Shown here: piece by piece, positions 55,042 to 64,000 of the stretch
How positions within the stretch are numbered: position 1 is the stretch's first letter
Layout: every line of letters starts with the position of its first letter
Source: Tetragonia tetragonoides
Lineage: Eukaryota > Streptophyta > Magnoliopsida > Caryophyllales > Aizoaceae
Length of the DNA: 64,000 bases
Direction of reading: 5' to 3'
Assembly (NCBI GenBank): GCA_038025085.1
Contig: CM076152.1
Coordinates: forward strand, 29,949,501 to 30,013,500
Program-made: the position numbers and the translations under genes
Notes under the pieces: model-generated
Seen by the model: only the letters and a program-made list of their open reading frames with translations
What the model was told of the DNA's origin: nothing
Database searches by the model: none

Positions 55042-55876
55042 TAGGGGTAGCAATGGGGCGGGTTTATGTGGATACCGCCCCGCATCCGCTCCAATTGGGG
55101 CGGGAATGGGAAGCGTTTGGTGGGGATGGGGCGGGGATGGTTTTGGAAATGTCGACCCGTCATGAGTAGTGGGGCGGGTGTGGTTTCCGTCTTATACCCG
55201 CTGGATACCCGCCCCATCTTATACTCACCTACCGACCACGCCTAATTCCCACATAGAAAATAAAATAGTCTAAAACCTACCTGTAAAACTCAAAAACAAC
55301 AAAATAAAAAGTGACTGTTCTAATAAAAGCGTAGTCAGTCAGTATTTCTCCTAATTTTTCGAGAATTAACCTAGCTGTCGTTGCTATACAGTCACAGCCT
55401 CACAAGTCTCAACTCAAGTCTATCACCTCTGACCGTGGTGGAGTTGCAAATCTTGTGTTTATTCATCTTCCCCAATAGACCCCCACTCCCCTTTGCTCCC
55501 CCAATTTCTCTCTCCTCCCTTCTTTACCTTGCTTTTGTACATGTCATAAGTTCCCCAAAATCTCACATTGAAGACCAACAAAAGTAAATAATTGAACTTG
55601 AAGATGAAGAACCCACGGGCCCAATTCAATTTGGGACATGAGATAAAGCCATAAAGATTACTTCTTTTCTTTTTCACTTTAAATCTCTCATTGTTAGAAT
55701 TAATTTTATTGTATTGTATTGTATGTGGATACCCGTCACGGATAAGTGGGGCGGGAGTGGATTGGGGGTTTCAACCCGTGGTGGGGATGGGGCGGGTGGC
55801 GGATAGAGAATCGTCAGGTGGATATGAGTATGGATATACCTATAGCCACCACCGCCCCGCCCCATTGCTATCCCTA
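55042..55876. mobile_element. hAT-like non-autonomous element with GGGGCGGG ends
   Basis: The left end TAGGGGTAGCAATGGGGCGG and the reversed right end TAGGGATAGCAATGGGGCGG are inverted repeats of the usual hAT type. Both subterminal regions are packed with GGGGCGGG and ATACCCGC motifs in opposite orientations. Flanks share TGAGAC on both sides, suggesting a target duplication close to the hAT length. The interior (55260-55680) is not coding. Confidence 0.75.
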
Positions 55877-56049
55877 GTGAGACCCATCGCATTTGAGAAA
55901 AGAATATATCTAAAATCCGAACTAGAAAAGTTGATCCAATCACCACCCTCAGCATGTTGTGAGCCATATTTTGTCATCCAGTGCTGCTCGGTTGGCTTCC
56001 CGAAATTGAGAGCGAATTTGATAGTTTGAGATTTTTCGAAGTAGTTGCT
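55877..56049. other. Short spacer before the second LINE
   Basis: Nothing recognisable. Confidence 0.35.
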
Positions 56050-56066
56050 TGATATCTGTCACGAGA

Positions 56067-56911
56067 CTACGTATACTCTAGGGAATCTTGCATACTCCTT
56101 GAATTGCCTGCAAAAACAAGTTGGTTATCTCCTTCAATAAAAATGTTTGAAAATCCTAATTGGATGACCTTATGAAGTCCATTTCTTAATGTGATAGCTT
56201 CTGCTACAAGGACAGAAGCTTTACCCAAATGTTGACAACCTACCTGACAAGTCTGCCCAAAATGATTACGTAAAATATAACGCGAACCAGATTCATAATT
56301 ATTTTTTGCCTCGTCAAAGTTCATTTTGACATAATGCTCAGGTGGAGCTTCCCAACGAATATTAACATAGTTACGTTGCTTGGTTTATGCTGACCCAAAT
56401 GTCTATTAGAATTTGCCGAGTTATGGCTGCTATATGTATTGAATTGTTGATCTAACCTCATTTTATGTTCCCATTCTTGCCATGAGGCTTGAGCCCTCAC
56501 AATTGTAGCTGTCAAATTAAAGGGTGTATTATTATAAATCAATGTGTTCCTAGATTTCCATAAACTCCAAGTTAAGTGAATACTTTTATGTAAGTGCTCG
56601 AATTGACAATTTTGCTTCAATTGTGACCACCATTCGATGATATGGTTCGTATCAGGTTTAAGACTTATCCATTGTAATTGATGAGCCTTATGCCAGACTT
56701 GTTTAGCAATTTGGCAATCAGAGAATAAATGAAACACATCTTCACTATGAGCATTACAAAAAGGGCAATATTCTTCGATATTTAATCCTCTGGCTGCTAA
56801 GGTTGAACGAACTGGAAGACCATTATGTAATATTTGCCAAACGAAAATTTGAAGTTTCGGAAGGATATCTAATTGCCATATCCATTTACAGTTCCAGTTT
56901 GTACAGTCCAT
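56067..56911 (-). pseudogene. LINE zf-RVT and partial RNase H
   Basis: 56911-56321 reads CKWIWQLDILPKLQIFVWQI, LHNGLPVRSTLAARGL and the zinc motif CPFCNAHSEDVFHLFSDC. 56324-56067 continues with RNase H pieces (VLVAEAITLRNGLHKVIQLG, then IFIEGDNQLV) and stops early. The last RNase H motif (REEN..AD) is absent. Confidence 0.85.
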
Positions 56912-57338
56912 GATTCATCCAAGTTGCTGTCTTGGTATTAAATGACCCATCTATAGATGGACCCCAACAAAAGGAATCAAGGGTGTTTTCTCGTGGGATT
57001 GGTATACTCAAGATAAGTTGTACTATAGAGTTAGGAACAATTTCAGTCAGTCTATCGATATCCCACGTCTTTTGGTCTGTAATAAAATGATTCACTATTA
57101 GATGAATGTTTGGAATATCCTGGATATTTTTATATAAATGTGAAGCTAAGGAATTTTGTAGAACCCAGTTATCTAACCATAGTGAGATATAACAGTTGTT
57201 ACCGATAATCTAGCGAATACCTTGTTGTAGAGTGGATCGCTCTTTTAAAATTTGTTTCCAAATAAAGGAATCTTGAGTCATAGCCTTTTTTTGGAATAAA
57301 TTTGTTCATTTGAGATATTTATCTCACACTAACTGGAC

Positions 57339-59086
57339 CTATATATTATTATGATCCATAAGTATTTTCCATCCCAATTTAGCTATAAAAGCCCTATTTA
57401 CAGCTTCCGTTTTTCGTAAACCAAGTCCCCCAGCTGATTTAGGCCGGCAAATATTGTTCCAGAAGATGAGTGGGAGACTTGTTCCATGGTCACGGTTATT
57501 CCAAAAGAAATTTCTATGGAGCGAATCTAGTTTGTGGGCAGTAGATGTCGGTATTTTAAAATTTTGTATGATATGGGAGGGCAACACTTCGAGATTTGAT
57601 TGGGTAAGTTTCAATTTTCCTGCTTTAGATAGATTAGTAGCTTTCCAAGGCTCTAGGCGGCGTTGGATAGTTTCTATGAGATTATGATAAACAGGAGTTG
57701 TGACGCGCTGTTCAGGGAATATGCAGCCCAAAATTTTTCCAAGACTTGTCTTATGCGGGATATTGAAATACGCAGAGACAATTTATTTTGCTGAGACGAC
57801 GTGTTCTTTGAAAAGACCGGGGAAGATTTATGAAAATTTACTAATTGTCCAAAGTGAGTACAAAATTGGTCCAACAAAGTTTTTAAGTAGGACGAGACTT
57901 TATGGTTGGCTTTAAAAAATAGTAAGTTGTCATCAGCAAAGAATAGACAAGGAATCTGTGGCCCACCAGGACAAACCTTAACACCGATCCCAGTTTTGGA
58001 TAGGGCTTCTTTAGATAGGCGCTGACTCAAAACATCCATACAAATTATAAAAAAATATGGGGATAGAGGATCGCCCTGTCTTAGCCCACGACTGGGATGA
58101 ATGAGACTCGAAGGAGTATCATTGATCAGGAGAGAGTATGAAACTGTTGTGACACAGTGTCGAATCCACTCAAATCCATTTTGGGTCGAAGCCCAGCTAT
58201 TTTAATGTAGTCTATAAGAAATCCCATTCGATTCGGTCATATGCTTTTTCCATATCTAACTTCATGGCTACCCATCCATCTCGAGATTTAGATTTTCTAA
58301 AAAAAGGAATAATTTCTTATGCAATGAGAAGGTTATCGTGAATTCATCGCTGAGGGACAAACACGCCTTGATAAGGATTAATAATTTTCTGTAAAGTCGA
58401 TCGTAACCTATTAGAAAGAATTTTAGCAATGATTTTATAAACAGTATTGCATAGACTTATTGGTCTATGTTGTGAAGGCGTACTGGGTGAATCAACTTTA
58501 GGTAAAAACGTGATAAATGTATGCTTAATTTCCTTTAAAAGTTTACCATGATGGAAAAAGGCTTTATGGCCTTGGTGACTTCTTTTCCAATAATTGGCCA
58601 AAAATCCTGATAGAATGCAGCAATAAATCCATCTGGACCTGGAGTTTTATGGGGATTTATTTGAAAAACAGCGAGTTTGACTTCATCCTCTGAAATTGGT
58701 GCAGTGAGTTTTAGATTATCTTCCATTGTGACTTTAGAGTGCAGATCAGTAATATCAATATGTATCGGCGTAGTTCTGGAGCTTGTAAACGGTAGAATAT
58801 ATTCTGTATTAAACAGATTTTTAATAGCATTGTCATCCTCTATCCACACCCCACTGCGGTCTTGCAATCTATAAATCAAACTTCTTTTCTTCCTGAATTT
58901 ATACTTTAAATGAAAATAGCTGGAATTCCTATCACCTTGGGTAAGCCATTGTTTACGAGCAAGATTACCCCATAGTTTTTGGCCAAATAGGAGTAATTTT
59001 TCCCGTTGACGTAAAAGTCGGGAACGTATCTCATTAATTCTAGGGGAAGAAATATCTTTGAGAAGTTGGGTTTGGATAGCGTTCAA
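57339..59086 (-). pseudogene. LINE reverse transcriptase domain (broken)
   Basis: 59086-58535: QWLTQGDRNSSYFHLKYKF, then HKTPGPDGFIAAFYQ. 58601-58344: FITFLPKVDSP, HRPISLCNTVYKIIAKIL. 58330-58040 is in several short frames (DMEKAYDRIEWDFL-like region with stops). 58039-57674: the catalytic CLFFADDNLLFF. 57731-57339: the post-RT region LHRNFFWNNRD and WNNICRPKSAGGLGLRKTE. FADD is intact but the domain is shattered. Confidence 0.85.
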
Positions 59087-59193
59087 TTTATCAGTTTTAT
59101 TTCAAAATTTGAGTTCGTATTTAATGCATTTGAGTTTCCTAGTGATTCTAAATAATCTAGAACCTTGGAAAGGTTTTGTCCAATGATTTCTGA

Positions 59194-59969
59194 CTATTTG
59201 TGAAGCTTCAGGAGGGGAACTCCAACCTGATTGATATCGGAATGATCTACTATGTGTAGTTCTTTTGGAGTGGGCATCGAGGAGATGTGGTGCGTAATCC
59301 GAACACGTGAATTGTCCCGTAAAAGAGAAGCTTCAGGATTATTATTATTGAACCATTCTGGGAAACTTAAAGCCATATCTAGTCTTTCGTATATCCATTG
59401 ATTAAGATATTTACCTCGCCATGTATAGTTTGATCCTGTAGGGGGTACGGGAATAAGGTTACACAGAGAACCAAAATTAGTAAGTCGATTAGTGCATTGA
59501 AGAAATGGCGGTATCCCTCCTAATTTGTCACTGAGTGCATATAGTTCATTGAGGTCACCTGTTAGACATATTGGAAGCTGAGTACTAGTCACGACAGTTG
59601 ATAATTCATGCCAAAAAATATCCTTGGCTTGTTCTTGAGCTGGGGCATAAGTACCAATAATGCATTCTTGTTTGTTAGTTTCTTTATTAAGGATATCCAT
59701 TTTGATAATATGCGGGGTTTGCTCGATATGTAAAACTTGTATTCTAGTATCATTCCATCCAATCCAAATGTCACCTGAATGATTAATAGGGTCAATAATA
59801 ATAGAGTGATCATAATAAAGAGTACGAGACAATTGCGTACAATTTTCGTTAGATACTAAGGTTTCGAGAAGAAAAATAATATCTGGTAGTGTTTGCGTAT
59901 TAAAAAACGTAGTTCAGAAATGGCATTGGATTTTTTAATGCCACGTATATTCCAAAAGAGAATTTTCAT
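59194..59969 (-). pseudogene. LINE endonuclease domain (broken)
   Basis: Starts MKILFWNIRGI, shifts frame near 59835, then reads GDIWIGWNDTRIQVLH, ECIIGTYAPAQEQAKDIFW, ICLTGDLNELYALSDKLGG and PPTGSNYTWRGKYLNQWIYE. The motifs GDLNE and the YTW region mark the APE-type endonuclease. The final SDH motif is degraded. Confidence 0.85.
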
Positions 59970-61129
59970 GGTAACATATAGTAAATAAAAAACGGCCTCC
60001 ACGGCTTCCCTATATTATACGTATGTGAAAATGATCTAATTCGAAAAGATCTTTTCGATGGAGGTCTGACAACTATATAGAATAGTTGACGTACACAGAA
60101 AAATGTGCATTTTCTTTGAAATTTCCTTTGAAAATTAAGATACAAACAATAAAACGATAACAAAGTTCGTCCACGAATATGTCTGATAATCAATCTTAAA
60201 TGAGCAAGGAGTATGAACTCCGTTCCATAATTATGACAATGAGATCCAATTCAGATGAAAAATATACATGTCTGGTTAGTTCGTGTGAAACAAGCTCAAA
60301 GATAATATTGGCGAAGCTTCCTAGCATAACTCTGATACGAGTGTACTGTAGCATAGTAAGTCTTCTAGGTACATTGAACAGGACATAAGAGATTAAGAAA
60401 TCTCTTCTGTGAGAACTCTTATCAAATAAAAACCTATACTTTATACTGTAGTTTATATAGTCGGCCATCAACTTGGAACCAGAAAAGGAATGAAAGGTGG
60501 GCATTGCACATCAAATAAGATACAGTACATACCCACAAGCCACAAAATTATTGTGCTAATTATCTAGATAGGTAGTCATTTTCACCTACTCCACAAATTG
60601 ACCCAATCTAGAGTATTTCTTTGCATTTCCATCACCCAAAAAAAATCACACCATCTTCCATATTAATTATTATCCACCCCTTCCCTTCACTTACTCTCAA
60701 GTTCAGCCCCTACTACACTACCATTCTCCTCAAACTTCCCAATGGCGGATGAGCATCTCCGCGACGAGGCAGTCTAATTGCAATCACATTTATTAATTAC
60801 AGCCACCTCACATTTTACTAACAAGAATTTCGGTCCTCTATCATATCCAAAGGAGACTATAAGATAGCAATGCGATGCAACCACATAACGCAGTAAATGT
60901 GAGGTGAAACATGAAGGAGGAGAAGGAAAGAGATGGAACATGTGAGATTGATTACACCATCTAAAATAATCATGTAAAGTAGAGCAATTATGATCATAAT
61001 GGATAATGCTAACAATCTCACTTTCCCATCCCTTTCCTCCCAGTCTTTCAGTTTCCACCATGTATTTGCTTTATAAAATAATTGCATTGCATTGCATATT
61101 TGCATTGCATTACTACTTTTTTGCTCGTT
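59970..61129. other. Spacer between the LINE and a SINE
   Basis: No gene is supported. 60740-60775 holds a very short frame (MADEHLRDEAV, stop) behind a pyrimidine-rich leader, perhaps the first-exon remnant of a lost gene. A 102-codon frame at 60196-60504 (-) has no recognised feature. Confidence 0.4.
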
Positions 61130-61380
61130 AAAAAAAAGGGTGCAAGTGAATGGCGACCGAGGCACCCCCTTGCTACATCATGTTCGGACTCTCGTGTTCA
61201 ATAGCAAACATATCAGACTAGCTGAACAACCAGCGCAAGCATTGACCCTGTCAACGTAGCACCAACAAGGGACTAGGATAGTTCCTAGAAGCTAGCAAAC
61301 ACAAGACATGGGGGGAATGGAGATTCGAACCCATAACCTTGCCTTACCAAACCATTTGGGAGTAAGCCCGCAAACATTGC
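61130..61380 (-). mobile_element. tRNA-derived SINE
   Basis: On the minus strand an A-box-like CAAATGGTTTGGTAAGGC is followed by the B box GGGTTCGAATCTCC. A body follows (CCCCCCATGTCTTGTGTTTG, GGAACTATCCTAGTCCC), ending in a T-run (CCCTTTTTTTT) at 61131-61139. The order and T-rich end fit a plant SINE. Confidence 0.7.
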
Positions 61381-61417
61381 ATTACTACTTACTAGAAAGT
61401 AAACGAGCCCTAAAAGC

Positions 61418-61525
61418 GTGTCACATATGGAAAAGCTATTACACTAAACATACAAGATAGTTCAACTACAAGAGATTGAGTAGACCACCATGTTGAATAA
61501 ATTCAAAGGCAAATAAATTCATTGC
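61418..61525. repeat. Diverged direct repeat (partner at 62514-62613)
   Basis: Both segments share GTC..AT.TGGAAA, ATAGTTC.ACTA.AA, AGATTG.GTAGACCACCATG and AAATT.CAAGGCAA in the same order. The right copy lies in the 3' flank of EBP2, so the left copy may be an old duplicate of that flank. Confidence 0.6.
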
Positions 61526-62148
61526 CTCCATGGCTCTTCATCAACCCCTCTGTTTCGCAAACCGCCTAACACTCATTGATATTTTCCATCCATAATGATG
61601 ATATGTAAGAGCTGGACAGTGGACACATCACCGAGAGAATCCACTAAAACAATATAAATGGAAGATGGAAAGAGAGAGAGAATAAAGAAGATTCTTTGGC
61701 TAACCGGATTATATAAAATACACTCTTTAGGAATAGTGAAAGAAACAGATATCAGAAGACTTTTAAGCAAGAAGCTGGAACTGAAGCATGAAGAGTAACT
61801 ATGCAACACCACAGTTGTAACTTAAGTAATATAGTGTCTTCACAACAGGAACTATAATTTTGTTCAAAATCACAAACAATGGCGGAAATATAAGATATTC
61901 ATCAAGAAGTTTGACGAAAAGACATGCAAAATGGGAGATAAGATCCTCTCCAATCACTCTCTCCAATCTCGCAAAATGGGGAAGAACCCATTTACACTCA
62001 AAGGCACCAAGGGTGAGGGGGCAAGAAAAGAGCATGCAGAATACGATGCACATAATGAAGGAAATCTCACCCACCAATGTACTATTCACAGCTTCGCGCC
62101 AAGCTTACTCAGGCATGATTCATAAACCATTTTCACCAAAACATAAAT

Positions 62149-62292
62149 CTATGAGTCTATGACTTGGTTTTCAACATCGAAACCTCTAAACTGGGTAGAA
62201 GAGCAAATGGATGAAAAACTTCTGGCAGAGGCTGCTGAATGATTGCTGTTTTGACCTGTTTTCCTTCCCTCTTCAACAGAAACTAAAACCAT
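62149..62292 (-). other. Small unassigned open frame downstream of EBP2
   Basis: 47 codons from an ATG at 62292 (MVLVSVEEGRKTGQNSNHSA, then SSTQFRGFDVENQVIDS, stop). The residue mix looks like the C-terminal exon of a soluble protein. There is no homology I can name and no upstream exon was identified. It may be chance. Confidence 0.25.
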
Positions 62293-62513
62293 GTTAAATG
62301 GACATGCACAACAGAATTCAGATTACGGTATTTACTTGATAACAGTAGCACCAATTTCAGTACATACAAGCTAAATTCTACCCAAACGCCATGCGGCAAG
62401 AGGACACACACACCTCACACCCGTCTATAGTACAGCCTACAGGCATCATTAACGAAAAGTAGCCGCAAGTAATGGTGCTCCATCATACTAGTATTCAAAA
62501 GGACACTACAAGG

Positions 62514-62613
62514 GCATGTCAAATTTGGAAAGGTTAAACTGCAAAAATAGTTCCACTATAACAGATTGGGTAGACCACCATGCTTGAGAAATTTCAAGGC
62601 AATTAAAATTCGC
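62514..62613. repeat. Diverged direct repeat (partner at 61418-61525)
   Basis: Lies about 170 bases beyond the EBP2 stop codon and is presumably in its 3' UTR or just past it. Confidence 0.55.
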
Positions 62614-62785
62614 TTCAACATCATATGAAATCACCTCAAGTGTGTGATAAACAGCTACAAAATTTACGACATAAGACTGTAGAAAGAAGACAGCCTTGCC
62701 ACTTAGACAACATGAAAGCAAGCAAACTATTGTGACATCTATCATCCCCTCTTCGATTAACAAACCAAGAAGATTAATAGGTAAA

Positions 62786-63706
62786 CTAAGACATCTTTCT
62801 TTTCTTGTTACCATTCTGAGAATTATTATTAAATCCTCTCAGGTCACTTGTTGTCTCCGCCGAGTTCTGCTTCTTCATGCCTTTCCTGCCCCCAAATCCA
62901 AACTTTGAATCTCTGAACTCCCTGTTCTTCCTCTTCGGAGGTCCACCCTTCTTGCCCTTGCCACCAAAGGGCTTCGCCTTCCCACCTGACCTATCTCCTG
63001 GAGACACAACAGGCTGCCTCTTTCCTCCTTTCCTGTCAAATGGTTTTCCATCCTCAAATGGCAATCCCATCTCATCCTTGTTGTCTGAAAATCCGCTCTT
63101 CACCCTCTGCTTCCTCCACTTCTTAACAGATTCTATCGATTCCTTCTTCTCCTTTGCTCTCTCTTTCTGCTTCTCAAACTGAACTTGTTTGGCAATTTTC
63201 TTGGACTCTCTAGCTTTTCTTCTCTCCTCAGCTTCTTCAATTTGCTTCTTCTGCACCAACAACCGGCTCTTCACCTTCCCCATATGAGTATCAGTCTTCA
63301 CCATCTCAGCATAATAATCAAACGGCCTAAGAAAAGGAATCTCCATGGACTGGAGCTTTGCAAAGGCTTGCCTCGTCCCCTCTATTGCCTGAGCATAAAA
63401 TGCAGCCTCACGTGCAAGGTCATCATTCACATCCGCTTCTTGCTCTTGGTGAATATCAACAGCAAGAGTATGTATCCAATCAACATTCTCGGGCCAACGT
63501 ATTTCATTGAGCTTATCAAGAAGACCTTCCTTGTTGTATATAGCAGTTTTCGAAGGCTCAGCTAACTTTACGTCATCATCTTCTCCTTCATCCGATTCAG
63601 ACTCCTCTTCAGATTCAGAACCATCACTAATAGTGTCTAGCTCCTCCTCATCATCTTCCATTTCATCCCTACTAAGGGAAGGGACTTTTTTACTAAGCAC
63701 AACCAT
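62786..63706 (-). CDS. EBP2: rRNA-processing protein EBP2 homologue
   Basis: EBP2 is a conserved eukaryotic nucleolar protein needed for pre-rRNA processing and 60S ribosomal subunit assembly. The 306-residue single-exon frame has an acidic N terminus (DEMEDDEEELDTISDGSESE). The conserved Ebp2 core follows at about 55-200 (YNKEGLLDKLNEIRWPENVD, WIHTLAVDI, DDLAREAAFYAQAIEGTRQA, PFLRPFDYYAEMVKTDTHM, KVKSRLLVQKKQIEEAEERR). Next is a predicted coiled-coil/basic helix (KKIAKQVQFEKQKERAKEKK). The Gly/Lys/Arg-rich tail includes a K-x-x-G-F region (DSKFGFGGRKGMKKQ) and ends KKRKMS, a likely nuclear/nucleolar signal. Length and domain order fit the family and no break is visible. A CTCAG acceptor-like site at about 63729 suggests a spliced 5' UTR whose first exon lies near or beyond the window edge. 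Confidence 0.95.
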   Translation of the reverse strand: MVVLSKKVPSLSRDEMEDDEEELDTISDGSESEEESESDEGEDDDVKLAEPSKTAIYNKEGLLDKLNEIRWPENVDWIHTLAVDIHQEQEADVNDDLAREAAFYAQAIEGTRQAFAKLQSMEIPFLRPFDYYAEMVKTDTHMGKVKSRLLVQKKQIEEAEERRKARESKKIAKQVQFEKQKERAKEKKESIESVKKWRKQRVKSGFSDNKDEMGLPFEDGKPFDRKGGKRQPVVSPGDRSGGKAKPFGGKGKKGGPPKRKNREFRDSKFGFGGRKGMKKQNSAETTSDLRGFNNNSQNGNKKRKMS

Positions 63707-64000
63707 CTATGCTTCACTATTAGTTTACCTGAGGGGAAGAAAACCAAGAATAAGAAACAGATATCAACATCCACTAACCATTTCTTTTACTGAATGCAAC
63801 CCACATTGGAAAAAAAAGGCCTTTGAGGCTTTAAATACTAATTATATGGGCAAAACAAGAAAAAAGGAGAGCACCCATCAGAACACAGTACACAATTATT
63901 GCTATTGCTTGGTTAACAACAGGATATATAGAGGCTAAATCAGTTGCATTTTTTATTTTATTTTTTGTTCTGCTCACTAGGTAAAATACAAGTATTTGGA
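63707..64000 (-). other. 5' UTR and intron or promoter of EBP2
   Basis: On the minus strand TTCTTCCCCTCAG at 63729 is a good acceptor 22 bases before the ATG. The remaining 270 bases are AT-rich. The first exon and promoter cannot be placed. Confidence 0.4.

Larger units (their letters stand above)
56050..59969 (-). mobile_element. L1-type LINE ORF2, decayed, minus strand
   Basis: ORF2 begins at 59969 (MKILFWNIRGIKKSNAI) and its domains follow leftward: endonuclease (to about 59190), linker and RT (59086 to about 57340), zf-RVT (56911-56321) and the first part of RNase H (56324-56067). ORF1 is not visible upstream and the RNase H end is missing. At least eight frameshifts or stops break the frame. 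No A tail or target duplication was found, so both ends may be eroded. Confidence 0.88.

Noticed and set aside
60196..60504. 102-codon frame on the minus strand
   Set aside because: No similarity recognised and no supporting gene structure. It is adjacent to LINE debris.
61860..62162. Overlapping 100-codon (+) and 96-codon (-) frames
   Set aside because: No recognisable domains. The minus frame is hydrophobic but lacks a supported start, and it is probably intergenic.

Overview
The window is plant nuclear DNA from a eudicot. It has spliced genes with plant-type introns, SINEs with tRNA-type A/B boxes, L1-type LINEs carrying a terminal RNase H, a Ty1/copia element primed by initiator tRNA-Met, Stowaway and hAT-like MITEs, and long ATT, GTT and TA microsatellites. 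The species cannot be fixed from the sequence alone. Host genes are few. They are a disrupted plant cysteine oxidase (PCO)-like gene at the left (704-4133, +), three relatives of an unnamed Gly/Cys-rich membrane-anchored small-protein family (4.2-4.5, 12.2-12.6 and 52.9-53.1 kb, all -), an intron-less nuclear-type protein gene (15167-16063, -), and the nucleolar rRNA-processing factor EBP2 at the right (62786-63706, -).

Layout. 0-4.5 kb: PCO-like gene, broken by a 5-bp tandem duplication, next to Gly/Cys-rich copy 1, whose start codon abuts a foldback MITE. 6.4-10.8 kb: a decayed 5'-truncated LINE (+) between long target-site repeats. 11.4-14.0 kb: SINE heads, two repeat-built MITE-like elements, and Gly/Cys-rich copy 2 with a truncated LINE inserted at its start codon. 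15-16.6 kb: the nuclear protein gene. 17-24 kb: a patchwork of TIR elements, a Stowaway MITE, a hAT-like MITE with a microsatellite core, and degenerate SINE sequence. 24.2-51.8 kb: three large terminal-inverted-repeat elements end to end (A 24165-28757, B 28770-43829, C 43846-51781), each junction being a TA tract. B contains a young copia insertion (29017-33987). 51.9-55.9 kb: a long TA tract, two related small MITEs, Gly/Cys-rich copy 3, GTT/ATT microsatellites and a hAT-like element. 56-60 kb: a second decayed LINE (-). 61-64 kb: a SINE and EBP2.

The most unusual part is the A-B-C block. Each element has similar ends next to TA repeats, pyrimidine-rich 5'-UTR-like arms facing inward, and one short motif repeated many times that differs between elements (GTGACCC in A, GAGCCACCCC in B, GTACCTTTGGTAT in C). 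Each also has a pair of tRNA-like genes pointing at each other near its centre. A and C carry recognisable pieces of host genes: a cinnamyl-alcohol-dehydrogenase exon and a NAC-domain exon in A, and two consecutive exons of ribosome recycling factor in C. They look like non-autonomous gene-capturing TIR transposons that target TA microsatellites. I know no described family with paired convergent tRNA-like genes. No transposase was recognised in any of the three.
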